Part shown: positions 9,486 to 17,649 of the stretch, piece after piece | How the letters are laid out: every line of letters begins with the position of its first letter | Position numbering within the stretch: position 1 is the stretch's first letter | Assembly (NCBI GenBank): GCA_029259945.1 | Contig: JAJDEF010000020.1 | Span: 182,782-246,781, forward strand | Direction of reading: 5' to 3' | From: Planctomycetota bacterium | GTDB lineage: Bacteria; Planctomycetota; Planctomycetia; Pirellulales; Lacipirellulaceae | Length of the DNA: 64,000 bases | Program-made: the position numbers and the translations under genes | Notes under the pieces: generated by a model | Seen by the model: the letters and a program-made list of their open reading frames with translations, nothing else | Database searches by the model: none | Told to the model about the DNA's origin: nothing

Positions 9486-9782
9486 ATGGCCAAAATTAAC
9501 CTACGACCTTTGGATGATCGCGTCGTTGTGAGCCCCTCAGATGCTGAGGAAGTGACCGCAGGAGGGATCGTTCTTCCTGACGCGGCTCAAGAAAAGCCCC
9601 AACGAGGCAAAGTCGTTGCTGTGGGCGCTGGCAAGTTGCTCGACAGTGGCATTCGTGGTGAGCTCTCGGTAGCCATCGGCGACGAAGTGATCTATGGCAA
9701 GTACGGCGGATCTGATGTAGAAGTCAATGGCGAAGAATTGAAGATTCTCCGTGAGAGCGACATCCTCGCCAAGGTTCTCTAA
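9486..9782 (+). CDS. groES: Co-chaperonin GroES
   Basis: The 98-residue protein forms the heptameric lid of GroEL. The N-terminus [10 protein letters not shown] and the mobile loop with GGIVLP (26-31) are canonical, as is the C-terminal [21 protein letters not shown] precedes the ATG. It is the only groES in the window and lies between two groEL genes, 60 bases after groEL1 and 139 bases before groEL2. The usual bacterial order is groES before groEL, so this order is inverted for the first pair. It probably serves both rings. Confidence 0.97.
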   Translation: MAKINLRPLDDRVVVSPSDAEEVTAGGIVLPDAAQEKPQRGKVVAVGAGKLLDSGIRGELSVAIGDEVIYGKYGGSDVEVNGEELKILRESDILAKVL

Positions 9783-9921
9783 ACGCCAAAATTCTGTCAA
9801 CGAAAAACCAGCAGCGATTATTTTGCTGCCGGAATAAACATAAAAAATTATCCTCAACCAATCTTAGCTCAGAGCCCCACGGCCAACGAGCTAAACCGCT
9901 TCTAACGAAGGAGCCCCACCC

Positions 9922-11541
9922 GTGGCAAAGCAATTGATGTTTGACGACGCTGCTCGGAGCAAACTGCTCAGTGGAGTCGATAAATTGGCCGACGCCGTCG
10001 CTGTGACGATGGGCCCAACCGGCCGTAATGTAATTATCAACAAGTCGTTTGGTGGCCCAACGGTGACCAAAGACGGTGTCACTGTTAGCAAAGAAGTCGA
10101 TCTAGAAGATCCCTTCGAGAACATGGGCGCAAAGCTCGTTCACGAAGTGGCTGACAAGACTTCGTCGCTCGCGGGCGATGGCACAACGACCGCCACCGTG
10201 CTTGCACGGGCTATTCTTCGCGAAGGCACTCGCAACATTGTCGCTGGCAGCAACCCGATGGCTGTCCAACGTGGCATTCGTCGAGCCGTGAACGCTGCCG
10301 TCGAACACCTCGATTCGATCTCGAAGAAGGTTTCCAGCAAAGAGCAAATCGCTCAAGTGGGTTCCATCAGCGCGAATAACGATCGCGTGATTGGCGATCT
10401 GTTGGCCGACGCGATGGAGCGTGTGGGCAAAGATGGCGTCATCACGGTCGAAGAGGGCCGTTCGACAGAAACCACGCTCGAGTTGGTCGAAGGCATGCAG
10501 TTCGACAAGGGTTTCTTGTCACCTTACTTCATTAATCAGCCTGCCGATATGGAATGTGTGTTGGAAGACGCCTACATCCTGATCCACGAAAAGAAGATCA
10601 GCAATCTGCGCGACTTGCTTCCTATCTTGGAACTAGTAAGCCAAAAGGGCAAACCCTTCTTGATTATCGCCGAAGATATCGAAGGCGAAGCGCTGGCGGC
10701 TTTGGTCGTCAACAAGCTACGGGGTGTGCTTAATGTGTGTGCTGTGAAGGCACCCGGTTTTGGCGATCGTCGCAAGGCGATGCTAGGCGATATTGCAACC
10801 CTCACCGGCGGCACATTGATTAGCGAAGACCTCGGCATGAAGCTCGATACTGTCACACTCGCCGAGATGGGTCGCGCAAAGAAGATCACGGTCTCGAAGG
10901 ACGCCACCACGGTTGTCCAAGGCGGCGGTGCCAATGCCGATGTTAAAAAACGTATCGAGCAAATTCGCAAGGGCATTGAAAACACGTCCAGCGACTACGA
11001 TCGTGAAAAGCTACAGGAGCGGTTGGCCAAGCTAACCGGTGGCGTAGCGATTATCTCGGTCGGGGCCAGCAGCGAAGCCGACATGAAGCAGAAAAAAGCT
11101 CGGGTAGAAGACGCCCTTCACGCAACGCGTGCCGCGGTAGAAGAAGGCATTCTCCCCGGCGGTGGTGTGGCCTTGCTACGTTGTGCCGAAGTGGTAGAAG
11201 CTGCAGTCAAAGGCGCTCGTGGTGACGAGAAAATCGGTGTGAACATTGTCCGTGGTGTTCTCGACGCCCCGCTCCGCCAAATTGCAGACAACTGCAGCTT
11301 GGACGGCAGTGTGGTGGCCGACGAAGTGAGCCGCAAGTCGGCAAACACCGGCTACGATGCCAACAATGGCGAATATGTCGACATGTTCAAGGCGGGAATT
11401 ATCGACCCAACCAAGGTGGTAAAGACGGCGTTGTCCAACGCCGCCAGCATTGCTGGTTTGATTCTCACCACCGAAGCTTTGGTCACCAACTACGACCCGA
11501 AAGATCAAGACAAGCGGGGCGTCGTCGGTAGCATCCGCTAA
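9922..11541 (+). CDS. groEL: Chaperonin GroEL, copy 2, lacking the Gly/Met tail
   Basis: This second full-length GroEL has 539 residues, a GTG start, and the ATP motif [10 protein letters not shown] with the conserved aspartate at 86. It differs from copy 1 mainly at the C-terminus, which ends in a charged sequence ([15 protein letters not shown]) with no GGM repeat. Paralogues without the repeat are known in other phyla to take on narrower client sets; that it does so here is an inference. AACGAAGGAGCC forms the ribosome binding site. No promoter was recognised in the 139-base gap after groES, so readthrough from the groEL1 promoter is plausible. A strong hairpin follows the stop codon. Confidence 0.95.
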   Translation: MAKQLMFDDAARSKLLSGVDKLADAVAVTMGPTGRNVIINKSFGGPTVTKDGVTVSKEVDLEDPFENMGAKLVHEVADKTSSLAGDGTTTATVLARAILREGTRNIVAGSNPMAVQRGIRRAVNAAVEHLDSISKKVSSKEQIAQVGSISANNDRVIGDLLADAMERVGKDGVITVEEGRSTETTLELVEGMQFDKGFLSPYFINQPADMECVLEDAYILIHEKKISNLRDLLPILELVSQKGKPFLIIAEDIEGEALAALVVNKLRGVLNVCAVKAPGFGDRRKAMLGDIATLTGGTLISEDLGMKLDTVTLAEMGRAKKITVSKDATTVVQGGGANADVKKRIEQIRKGIENTSSDYDREKLQERLAKLTGGVAIISVGASSEADMKQKKARVEDALHATRAAVEEGILPGGGVALLRCAEVVEAAVKGARGDEKIGVNIVRGVLDAPLRQIADNCSLDGSVVADEVSRKSANTGYDANNGEYVDMFKAGIIDPTKVVKTALSNAASIAGLILTTEALVTNYDPKDQDKRGVVGSIR

Positions 11542-11570
11542 GGACGTCACCGAATCGGTATTTTTCGCAT

Positions 11571-11602
11571 CGGGCCACTCGGCTAGCTTAGCCAGTGGCC
11601 CG
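11571..11602 (+). terminator. Strong hairpin after groEL2
   Basis: The arms CGGGCCACT and AGTGGCCCG pair perfectly and enclose a second stem GGCTA-GCT-TAGCC with a single bulged C. The T-rich tract of an intrinsic terminator is missing. It may be an attenuating or processing hairpin between groEL2 and dnaJ. Confidence 0.5.
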
Positions 11603-11649
11603 GTTGCGTATTCGTCTAGTGCTTTGCCATTCCTAATCAGGTTGCCGTC

Positions 11650-12780
11650 ATGGCCTCTGAACGCGATTATTACGAAGTTTTAGAAGTCGAGCGCACCGCG
11701 ACGCAGGACGTTATTGCTTCGTCCTATCGTCGTTTGGCCATCAAATATCACCCGGACAAAAATCCGGGCGACGACGAGGCCATCGATAAATTCAAAGAAG
11801 CCTCCGACGCCTTTGAAGTCTTACACGACGCCGAAAAACGTACTCGATACGACCGCTATGGCCATGCTGGCGTCAACGGTCAGGCAGGCGGTTCGGGGCA
11901 TTTCTCGGATGTCGAGGATATCTTCTCTGCCTTTGGCGACATCTTTGGCGATATCTTCGGTGGCGGTGGTGGAGGCCGACGACGTCGAGTTCGTAAAGGC
12001 CGTGACGTCCGTTGCGACGTATCGCTCACGCTCCAAGAAGCTGCCCAAGGTGTTCGTAAGACGGTGCACTTTCAGCGACACGAACCTTGCAAACGATGCG
12101 AAGGCAGTGGTGCCGCCGAAGGTAGCGAACGCCAGACCTGTTCTTACTGCGGCGGCCATGGGCAAGTCGTCCAGCAGGCGGGCATCGTCCGTGTGCAGAC
12201 AACCTGCCCCGCCTGCAAAGGCGAGGGCTCTTCGGTTTCGACCCCGTGTGGCGTGTGCCGCGGTTCAGGCCAGAAGCTCAAAAAAGTTGAGGCCGAAGTA
12301 GAAATCCCCGCTGGCGTCGACGAAGGCATGCAAGTTCGCATCACAGGCCAAGGTGAGCCAAGTCCCAATGGTGGCCCGCCGGGCGATTGCTACTGCGTAG
12401 TGTCGGTACTGCAACATTCGTTGTTTGAGCGCGAAGGCCAGCACCTCATTTGTCGAATCCCGATCACCTATTCGCAAGCGGTGCTGGGTTGCACGCTGGA
12501 AGTTCCTACGCTGGACGGGCCGGGAGAAGTCAAAGTTCCCCCCGGTACCCAGTCGGGAAACGTCTTCCGTCTCAAAGGCCAAGGCATGCCCGACCCGCGC
12601 GTGGTGGGTTTAGGCGATCTCTTAGTGCAAGTGAACATTGATGTCCCCGAAAGTGTAAGCAGCGAAGAAGAGGCCCTGCTCCGCCAACTGGCTGAGCTAG
12701 AACACAAGAACGTAGCTCCTGTAAGAAAAAGCTTTTTTGATAAGCTGAAAGAATATTTCACCGATCACGAATCTTCTTAA
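11650..12780 (+). CDS. dnaJ: Chaperone DnaJ
   Basis: This 376-residue type I J-protein delivers clients to DnaK and stimulates its ATPase. It has the J domain with HPD at 34-36, a Gly/Phe-rich linker (about 80-110), and four zinc-binding CxxCxGxG-like motifs with cysteine pairs at 147/150, 164/167, 186/189 and 200/203, followed by the two client-binding barrels. The gene lies 108 bases after groEL2 and 24 bases before grpE. Its partner dnaK is about 22 kb away, so the K-J-E set is split across two loci in this genome. Confidence 0.96.
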   Translation: MASERDYYEVLEVERTATQDVIASSYRRLAIKYHPDKNPGDDEAIDKFKEASDAFEVLHDAEKRTRYDRYGHAGVNGQAGGSGHFSDVEDIFSAFGDIFGDIFGGGGGGRRRRVRKGRDVRCDVSLTLQEAAQGVRKTVHFQRHEPCKRCEGSGAAEGSERQTCSYCGGHGQVVQQAGIVRVQTTCPACKGEGSSVSTPCGVCRGSGQKLKKVEAEVEIPAGVDEGMQVRITGQGEPSPNGGPPGDCYCVVSVLQHSLFEREGQHLICRIPITYSQAVLGCTLEVPTLDGPGEVKVPPGTQSGNVFRLKGQGMPDPRVVGLGDLLVQVNIDVPESVSSEEEALLRQLAELEHKNVAPVRKSFFDKLKEYFTDHESS

Positions 12781-12804
12781 CGAAAAAAAGAGGAGTAACC
12801 ACCG

Positions 12805-13419
12805 ATGGCGGTTAAGCCACCAACGAAAGACGAAACACCTGCTGAAAAGGGCAGCGATCAACAGCCAACTGCTCAAGTCGACGCCGAGGCAGAAGCCATT
12901 GCCGGCGCGGTTGCTGCTGCTTGCGAAGAGAACCAACCCGATTCGGACGAGCCGAGCCTCGAAGACGAGCTTGCTGCCGAAAAAGACCGCTTGCTTCGGC
13001 TTCGGGCAGAGATGGAAAACTTGCGCAACCGTACCGCTCGAGAGGTCAACGACGAGCGTCGTTACGGTGCCTTGCCATTGCTTCGCGACTTACTGCCCAC
13101 CACAGACAACATCGATCGTGCCATCGAAGCCGCCGAACAAAGCAACGAAGCGGCAAGCTTGCTCGAAGGTTTCAAGCTTGTAAAGCAACAACTCACGACC
13201 ATTTTCGAGCAGCATGGTTGCAAGCCGATTGATGCACTAGGCCAACCATTCGATCCGCAAATTCACGAAGCAATTCTGCAGCAGCCCTCGGACGAACAAC
13301 CTGCGAACCATGTTTTGCTTGTGACCCAGGTTGGTTATTTGCTTCACGATCGAGTGGTACGCCCCGCGCAAGTCATTATTTCCTCGGGTCCAGCAACCGA
13401 GGAAAGCACTGAGGCTTAG
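12805..13419 (+). CDS. grpE: Nucleotide exchange factor GrpE
   Basis: This 204-residue protein releases ADP from DnaK. The acidic, low-complexity N-terminus (about 1-55) is followed by the long coiled-coil helix (LAAEKDRLLRLRAEMENLRN) and then the beta domain, which ends in the conserved GYLLHDRVVRPAQV near the C-terminus. AAAGAGGAG lies just before the ATG. It is 24 bases downstream of dnaJ and probably cotranscribed with it. Confidence 0.95.
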   Translation: MAVKPPTKDETPAEKGSDQQPTAQVDAEAEAIAGAVAAACEENQPDSDEPSLEDELAAEKDRLLRLRAEMENLRNRTAREVNDERRYGALPLLRDLLPTTDNIDRAIEAAEQSNEAASLLEGFKLVKQQLTTIFEQHGCKPIDALGQPFDPQIHEAILQQPSDEQPANHVLLVTQVGYLLHDRVVRPAQVIISSGPATEESTEA

Positions 13420-13483
13420 CCAAGCCGACCACGGCTGTCCCCCTAGTTTTTTTCTACTACTATTCCCAATCCAAGTCATCGTC

Positions 13484-13789
13484 ATGCCTACCTACGACTA
13501 CGAATGCGATGCCTGCGGCCACGAGTTCGAATTGTTTCAGTCGATCTCGGCCCCCATCAAACGCAAATGCCCCGAATGTAAAAAGCTCAAGCTCCGTCGA
13601 TTGTTTGGCACAGGCGCTGCGGTAGTGTTTAAGGGCTCTGGTTTCTACGAAACCGACTACCGAAGTGAGTCGTACAAAAAAGGGGCCCAGGACGCCAAAA
13701 AGTCGAAGGACAAGGCAAAAGAAAAATCGTCTGGGTCGAGTAGCAAGTCCGAGAAAAAACCAGGCTCTTCCAAGTCAAAAGACAAGTAG
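13484..13789 (+). CDS. FmdB-type zinc ribbon protein
   Basis: The 101-residue protein begins MPTYDYECDACGHEFE, the standard start of the FmdB/CxxC_CxxC regulatory protein family, with zinc-binding cysteines at 8, 11, 29 and 32. From about residue 65 onward the chain is almost all Lys, Ser and acidic residues and is probably disordered. An in-frame ATG lies far upstream at 13331, but the family alignment fixes the start at 13484. The role of the family is poorly known; transcriptional or ribosome-related regulation has been proposed. It follows grpE by 64 bases and precedes yacG by 15 bases. Confidence 0.85.
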   Translation: MPTYDYECDACGHEFELFQSISAPIKRKCPECKKLKLRRLFGTGAAVVFKGSGFYETDYRSESYKKGAQDAKKSKDKAKEKSSGSSSKSEKKPGSSKSKDK

Positions 13790-13804
13790 GGTCCACCCAC
13801 CGCC

Positions 13805-14014
13805 ATGCGTTGCCCCATCTGCCAAGCTGAATTTTCGCCACAGGCAACCGACTGCATGCCGTTTTGCAGTGCACGGTGTCAATCGATCGACCTGGGACGC
13901 TGGCTCGACGAAGGGTACGCCTTGCCTCATGCGGCCGATCCTGAGGACGACGAAACTCCAGACGACAATTGGTCGCAGGAGCCATCAAACGGGACTGGGA
14001 AAGAAACCAAATAG
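13805..14014 (+). CDS. yacG: Small zinc protein YacG (DNA gyrase inhibitor family)
   Basis: This 69-residue protein has the YacG zinc-binding pattern, with Cys at 3, 6, 21 and 25, followed by the conserved IDLGRWLDEGYALP. In E. coli YacG binds GyrB and inhibits supercoiling; the same role here is inferred from the family. The C-terminal third is acidic and probably unstructured. It lies 15 bases after the FmdB-type gene and is probably cotranscribed with it. Confidence 0.88.
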   Translation: MRCPICQAEFSPQATDCMPFCSARCQSIDLGRWLDEGYALPHAADPEDDETPDDNWSQEPSNGTGKETK

Positions 14015-14153
14015 CGTCCGGTGCATCTCCAATGCAGCAAGATTGTTCGGTTTCCCTGGCAGACTCTGCTAGGAATCATCTCGCGGTGCCATTATAATGC
14101 CGCCTTCGTAGCACGTCGGACCCTCAGTAATATCTCCTGCGATCAACTCACGG

Positions 14154-15392
14154 ATGTCGCAACCACCTGGCACACTTTACGAGATTCGCTGGAACGAGAT
14201 CTGCCCCTGGCTGATCTTAGTCAGGGCGTTGCGTGTTGCGCTGCTACTGCGTGTGCTGTTACTAGCCTTTGTCGGCGTCGTGTTGACGCAATGGGGTTGG
14301 GGCGCTCTCGATCGGGTTTTTTCTGATACCCCTGTCGCCCTAGAACGGCTCACCGACACGGTTCCGCAACAAAACCTGACGACTGATTCGCCTATTCCTT
14401 CGACGACCGAGAACGTCTCAGCTTTCCGAGAATTTACCGCAGGCACCAACTCGGGGCCACTCGTCCGAGGCTGGACTTGGCTCACCAGACCATTTATTTT
14501 ACTAGCCAATCGTGAAACGAGCTGGCGACGTTCCTGGGTATTATCCCTCAGCGGAATCTGGGCGATTATTGTTTGGTCGTTGTTTGGCGGCGCTATCTCG
14601 CGGATAGCAGCCGTCCATTTGACTCGAGGTGAAACATTGAGCCCCATCGCTGCCTTGCAAGCGGCAGTTGCGAAATGGGTAACAACTGCAGGTGCCCCAA
14701 TCATTGCCTTAGCGAGCTCTGCGGCACTAGCTTTGCCGCTGGTGATTGATGGCCTATTTATGCGACTCGACTTTGTCGCCATGCTTGCCGGGTTGCTGTG
14801 GGTGTTGGTTCTCGCTTGGGGGTTGATGCTTGCCGTCGTGCTACTTGGCTTAATGCTTGGTTGGCCATTGATGTGGGCAACCATTGGGGTGGAACGAACC
14901 GACGCGTTTGATGGCGTCAGTCGCTGTTATGCCTATGTCTATCAGCGTCCGCTGCATCTAGTCGCCTATGTTCTTATCGCCACCCTATTGGGCCTTCTGG
15001 GGGAGATGGTCGTGCATTATGTCGTTAGCGCTGGTATTACCCTATCGGAGTGGACCGTCAGTTGGGGTGCCGGTAACGAACGAACTGCTCAACTCGTTGC
15101 TCACACCGCATCCGATCTAGGTGGGATGGCAAATACGGGCGCCCAAGCGATTCATTTTTGGAAGTGGACGCTGTCGGCCATTTCGGCATCGTTTCCCATC
15201 GCTTACCTGTGGCCGGCGACTGTGGGAATTTACCTACTGTTGCGCCGACACATCGACTCCACCGAGATGGACGAAATCGCCTTTGATGAGGGGGAGCCCA
15301 ACCAGGGACTTCCAGGTTTGACGACCGATGAAACCGGCATCCCGCAAGTCGAACGATCGCCGGAAGCTGATTCTGAGGGTGCGGAGGAATAA
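14154..15392 (+). CDS. Multi-pass membrane protein of unknown function
   Basis: This 412-residue protein has about six hydrophobic segments: about 20-48, 125-150, 175-200, 200-245, 265-290 and 340-360. A soluble stretch of about 60 residues follows the first segment, and the tail is acidic and low in complexity. I recognise no catalytic motif. Proteins of this shape are common in planctomycetes and are usually annotated as hypothetical. The ATG lacks a clear Shine-Dalgarno sequence. It stands alone between yacG and the convergent receiver-like gene. Confidence 0.7.
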   Translation: MSQPPGTLYEIRWNEICPWLILVRALRVALLLRVLLLAFVGVVLTQWGWGALDRVFSDTPVALERLTDTVPQQNLTTDSPIPSTTENVSAFREFTAGTNSGPLVRGWTWLTRPFILLANRETSWRRSWVLSLSGIWAIIVWSLFGGAISRIAAVHLTRGETLSPIAALQAAVAKWVTTAGAPIIALASSAALALPLVIDGLFMRLDFVAMLAGLLWVLVLAWGLMLAVVLLGLMLGWPLMWATIGVERTDAFDGVSRCYAYVYQRPLHLVAYVLIATLLGLLGEMVVHYVVSAGITLSEWTVSWGAGNERTAQLVAHTASDLGGMANTGAQAIHFWKWTLSAISASFPIAYLWPATVGIYLLLRRHIDSTEMDEIAFDEGEPNQGLPGLTTDETGIPQVERSPEADSEGAEE

Positions 15393-15439
15393 GGCGTTCT
15401 CGACCAGGATGGTCGAGCTATGGATGGCTTGGCCAAAAG

Positions 15440-15787
15440 CTAAGCTTGCAAAATTGTACTCGAATCGCGTTCGAACTGACCTCGGGTGACCACTTGATCG
15501 CAGCCGGCTTGGCGAGCTGCGTTGAGTCGTTGTTCGTGAACATGCGGGCCGCATGCAACAATACGCACCGCGGTTCCGCGAATATTTCGCACCTCTTCGA
15601 CGAGCGCATCCAGATCAAGATTGGGGAGTTGAAGATCGACAAACACCAATTGGCCCTCACTGTGATCGATCGCAGCAATCGCACTCGTCGCATCAGAAAC
15701 GCAGCGGACCGAGAAACCCAAATTTCGAGCCGCACCTTCGACACGCGAAGAAAGCATCAGGTCGCGACAGAGGAGTACGAAATTCAT
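15440..15787 (-). CDS. Receiver-like domain protein
   Basis: The 115-residue protein has the length and strand pattern of a stand-alone CheY-like receiver: the phospho-acceptor position is kept as FVDLQLPN, and the region of the conserved Lys reads QVVTRGQF, with no obvious Lys. The acidic pair normally found at the end of strand 1 is reduced to RD (LLCRDLML). It is therefore a degenerate or pseudo-receiver. It starts 3 bases after the stop of a P-II gene on the same strand, so the two are almost certainly cotranscribed and may act together. No kinase or output domain is nearby. Confidence 0.65.
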   Translation of the reverse strand: MNFVLLCRDLMLSSRVEGAARNLGFSVRCVSDATSAIAAIDHSEGQLVFVDLQLPNLDLDALVEEVRNIRGTAVRIVACGPHVHEQRLNAARQAGCDQVVTRGQFERDSSTILQA

Positions 15788-15790
15788 GTT

Positions 15791-16138
15791 TTAGAGCGCG
15801 CCTGGGCCACGTTGCGAATCGCTAATCTGCACCGCATCGTCCAGCGGCAAAACCATCACCTTTCCGTCACCGATATTGCCGGTGGCGCCAGTACGGGCAG
15901 CTTGCTCAAGGCACTCGATCGCTCGGTCGACAAAATCGTCATTCACCGCAATTTCGATTTCTATCTTGCGGAGCAGATTGGTTTCGTATTCGCTGCCACG
16001 ATACGTCTCGGATTGTCCCCGCTGCCGCGCGAACCCCACCGCATCGCATACCGTCAGACGAGCCACGCCAATGCGACTTAACGCCTGCTGAACGGCATCG
16101 AGCTTGGTTGGCTGGATTACTGCAAGAATTAGTTTCAT
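15791..16138 (-). CDS. glnB: Nitrogen regulatory protein P-II
   Basis: This 115-residue protein is a trimeric sensor of 2-oxoglutarate and ATP/ADP. The start is the ATG of MKLILAVIQP; the frame stays open further upstream but without homology. The T-loop keeps YRGSEY, with the tyrosine equivalent to the uridylylated Tyr51 of GlnB, and the B-loop is TGATGNIGDGKV. No amtB or glnA is adjacent, so its target is not revealed by context. It is followed at 3 bases by a receiver-like gene. Whether it is GlnB or GlnK cannot be told from sequence alone. Confidence 0.92.
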   Translation of the reverse strand: MKLILAVIQPTKLDAVQQALSRIGVARLTVCDAVGFARQRGQSETYRGSEYETNLLRKIEIEIAVNDDFVDRAIECLEQAARTGATGNIGDGKVMVLPLDDAVQISDSQRGPGAL

Positions 16139-16288
16139 AGAAAACGTGGCAATTATCGAAATACAAGGAGTCTGGAAACGCATCCAGCATAACATTGCCA
16201 CTTGAATCAGCAAGTCTGCACTCTGGTACTAGGTCAACAATAAAATCGGTATACTGGTGCCACTCTATAAATAATTGATGTCGCTCTC

Positions 16289-17386
16289 ATGCCTCGGCTG
16301 TGCAGCTTCCCCGTCTCTGATTCACCAAAACGCGGCGATATGTCTAACAACCCTTATTCCCTTAGACCGCAGACGTTTTTGAGCCCGTGGCTCGAAGACG
16401 TCTCGCACGCGCAAATCGAGTCCTTAGCGGTGCAGGGAGGGTTTAGCGGAGCGGTGATTTGGAAGGTCTCTGCCCATAACAAGAGCCTCTGCCTGCGGCG
16501 TTGGCCGCAGGAGCATCCAACCATCGACGGTCTCTCGGCAATCCACGGCCTGCTGAAACATATTGAGCAGACTGGGTTCGAGCTAGCACCCGTACCATTG
16601 CTTACACGTTCAGGGCAAACATTCTACTTGAACGAGGAGCATCTTTGGGAACTGGCTCCTTGGATGCCGGGTGAGGCAAATTTTCTTGAACAGCCAAGCC
16701 GTACAAAGCTCGAAGCCGCAGTCCGATGTTTAGCCGATTTTCACCGCGCTGCCCAGCGGTACACCTATGCAGGAAATGGGCAACGAAAAGCCGTATCGCC
16801 CGGCCTGCATCAACGGATGACGACCTTGCAAGACTTCCAGCATGGTGGGCTAGAGAAACTTTGGCAATCGACTCGATCAGCCAATGCCAGTCCGTTGCAA
16901 GAGCTTGCCTTCGAGCTACTCGAAGGAATTGCCAACTCACTTGATGCGGTGATTGGCCGACTAGCACCGATCGTCAATCAACCTCTTCCGCTCCAATGGT
17001 GTTTACGCGACGTTCGTCACGATCACATTTTGTTCCACGGCGACCAAGTGACGGGGCTTCTCGACTATGGTGCCGTAGCGATCGATTCGGTGGCGGGTGA
17101 TATTGCGCGTCTGTTGGGAAGTATGGTCAACGATGACATCGATTCTTGGAGTGTGGGGATCGAGGCGTACTGTCGAGTTCATCCGTTGTCTGAAGTCGAG
17201 CGGCAAGCAATTGTTGGATTCGACGAAGGAGGCAGCCTTTGCTCAGCAGCAAACTGGATCCGCTGGTTATTTGTCGACCGCCGATCGTTCCCTCAGGCGA
17301 ACGCCTTGATGACACAGCTGAATTGGTTGTCCACGCGATTGAAATCGCTAAATTCCCGGAGTGGTGCTAGCAAAGCTTGCGAGTAG
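16289..17386 (+). CDS. APH-fold phosphotransferase-like protein
   Basis: The 365-residue protein has the aminoglycoside/choline kinase-like fold: an N-lobe with SGAVIWKVSAHNKSLCLRRW, a hinge near LWELAPWMPGE, and a C-lobe with the catalytic loop and the metal-binding LLDYGAV. The usual HGDxxxxN loop reads LRDVRHDHILF. The catalytic aspartate is kept, while the His-Gly before it and the metal-ligand Asn (here His) are replaced. The substrate is unknown, and there is no reason to call it a resistance gene. The start is uncertain: an ATG at 16339 (MSNNPYSL) is equally possible, and neither has a clear ribosome binding site. Confidence 0.72.
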   Translation: MPRLCSFPVSDSPKRGDMSNNPYSLRPQTFLSPWLEDVSHAQIESLAVQGGFSGAVIWKVSAHNKSLCLRRWPQEHPTIDGLSAIHGLLKHIEQTGFELAPVPLLTRSGQTFYLNEEHLWELAPWMPGEANFLEQPSRTKLEAAVRCLADFHRAAQRYTYAGNGQRKAVSPGLHQRMTTLQDFQHGGLEKLWQSTRSANASPLQELAFELLEGIANSLDAVIGRLAPIVNQPLPLQWCLRDVRHDHILFHGDQVTGLLDYGAVAIDSVAGDIARLLGSMVNDDIDSWSVGIEAYCRVHPLSEVERQAIVGFDEGGSLCSAANWIRWLFVDRRSFPQANALMTQLNWLSTRLKSLNSRSGASKACE

Positions 17387-17649
17387 CAAAGTTCCAGCCA
17401 GCTTGATTACACCCCTTTTTAGGGAATCACAAGCCTATGTACTCGACCTAACAGACTTTCACGGACTTAATTGCCGACAATAAAAGTACACAAAATCTCG
17501 GGTTTTGTAAGGTCTTGCCTAAATCAGCGAAGTCGGTCGGTGTTGACCCGTATTTTCTTGGTTTTCTTAGGCTGCTAGAATTACTGTGTTACCCTCCCCC
17601 GGGCAGGACGTCCGCGGGAGCCGTTTTCTTTCGAGAGGAAATCATAGGG

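Noticed and set aside
15446..16081. Long plus-strand frame opposite the P-II and receiver-like genes
   Set aside because: It lies antisense to two recognisable genes with good starts and has no family match.
16139..16288. A sigma-54 promoter for the P-II gene
   Set aside because: The best candidate on the minus strand (TGGCAATGTTATGC) has GG and GC 11 instead of 12 bases apart and lacks the TTGC box.
16289..17386. Antibiotic resistance phosphotransferase
   Set aside because: Only the general APH fold is supported; the catalytic loop is altered and the context is housekeeping.
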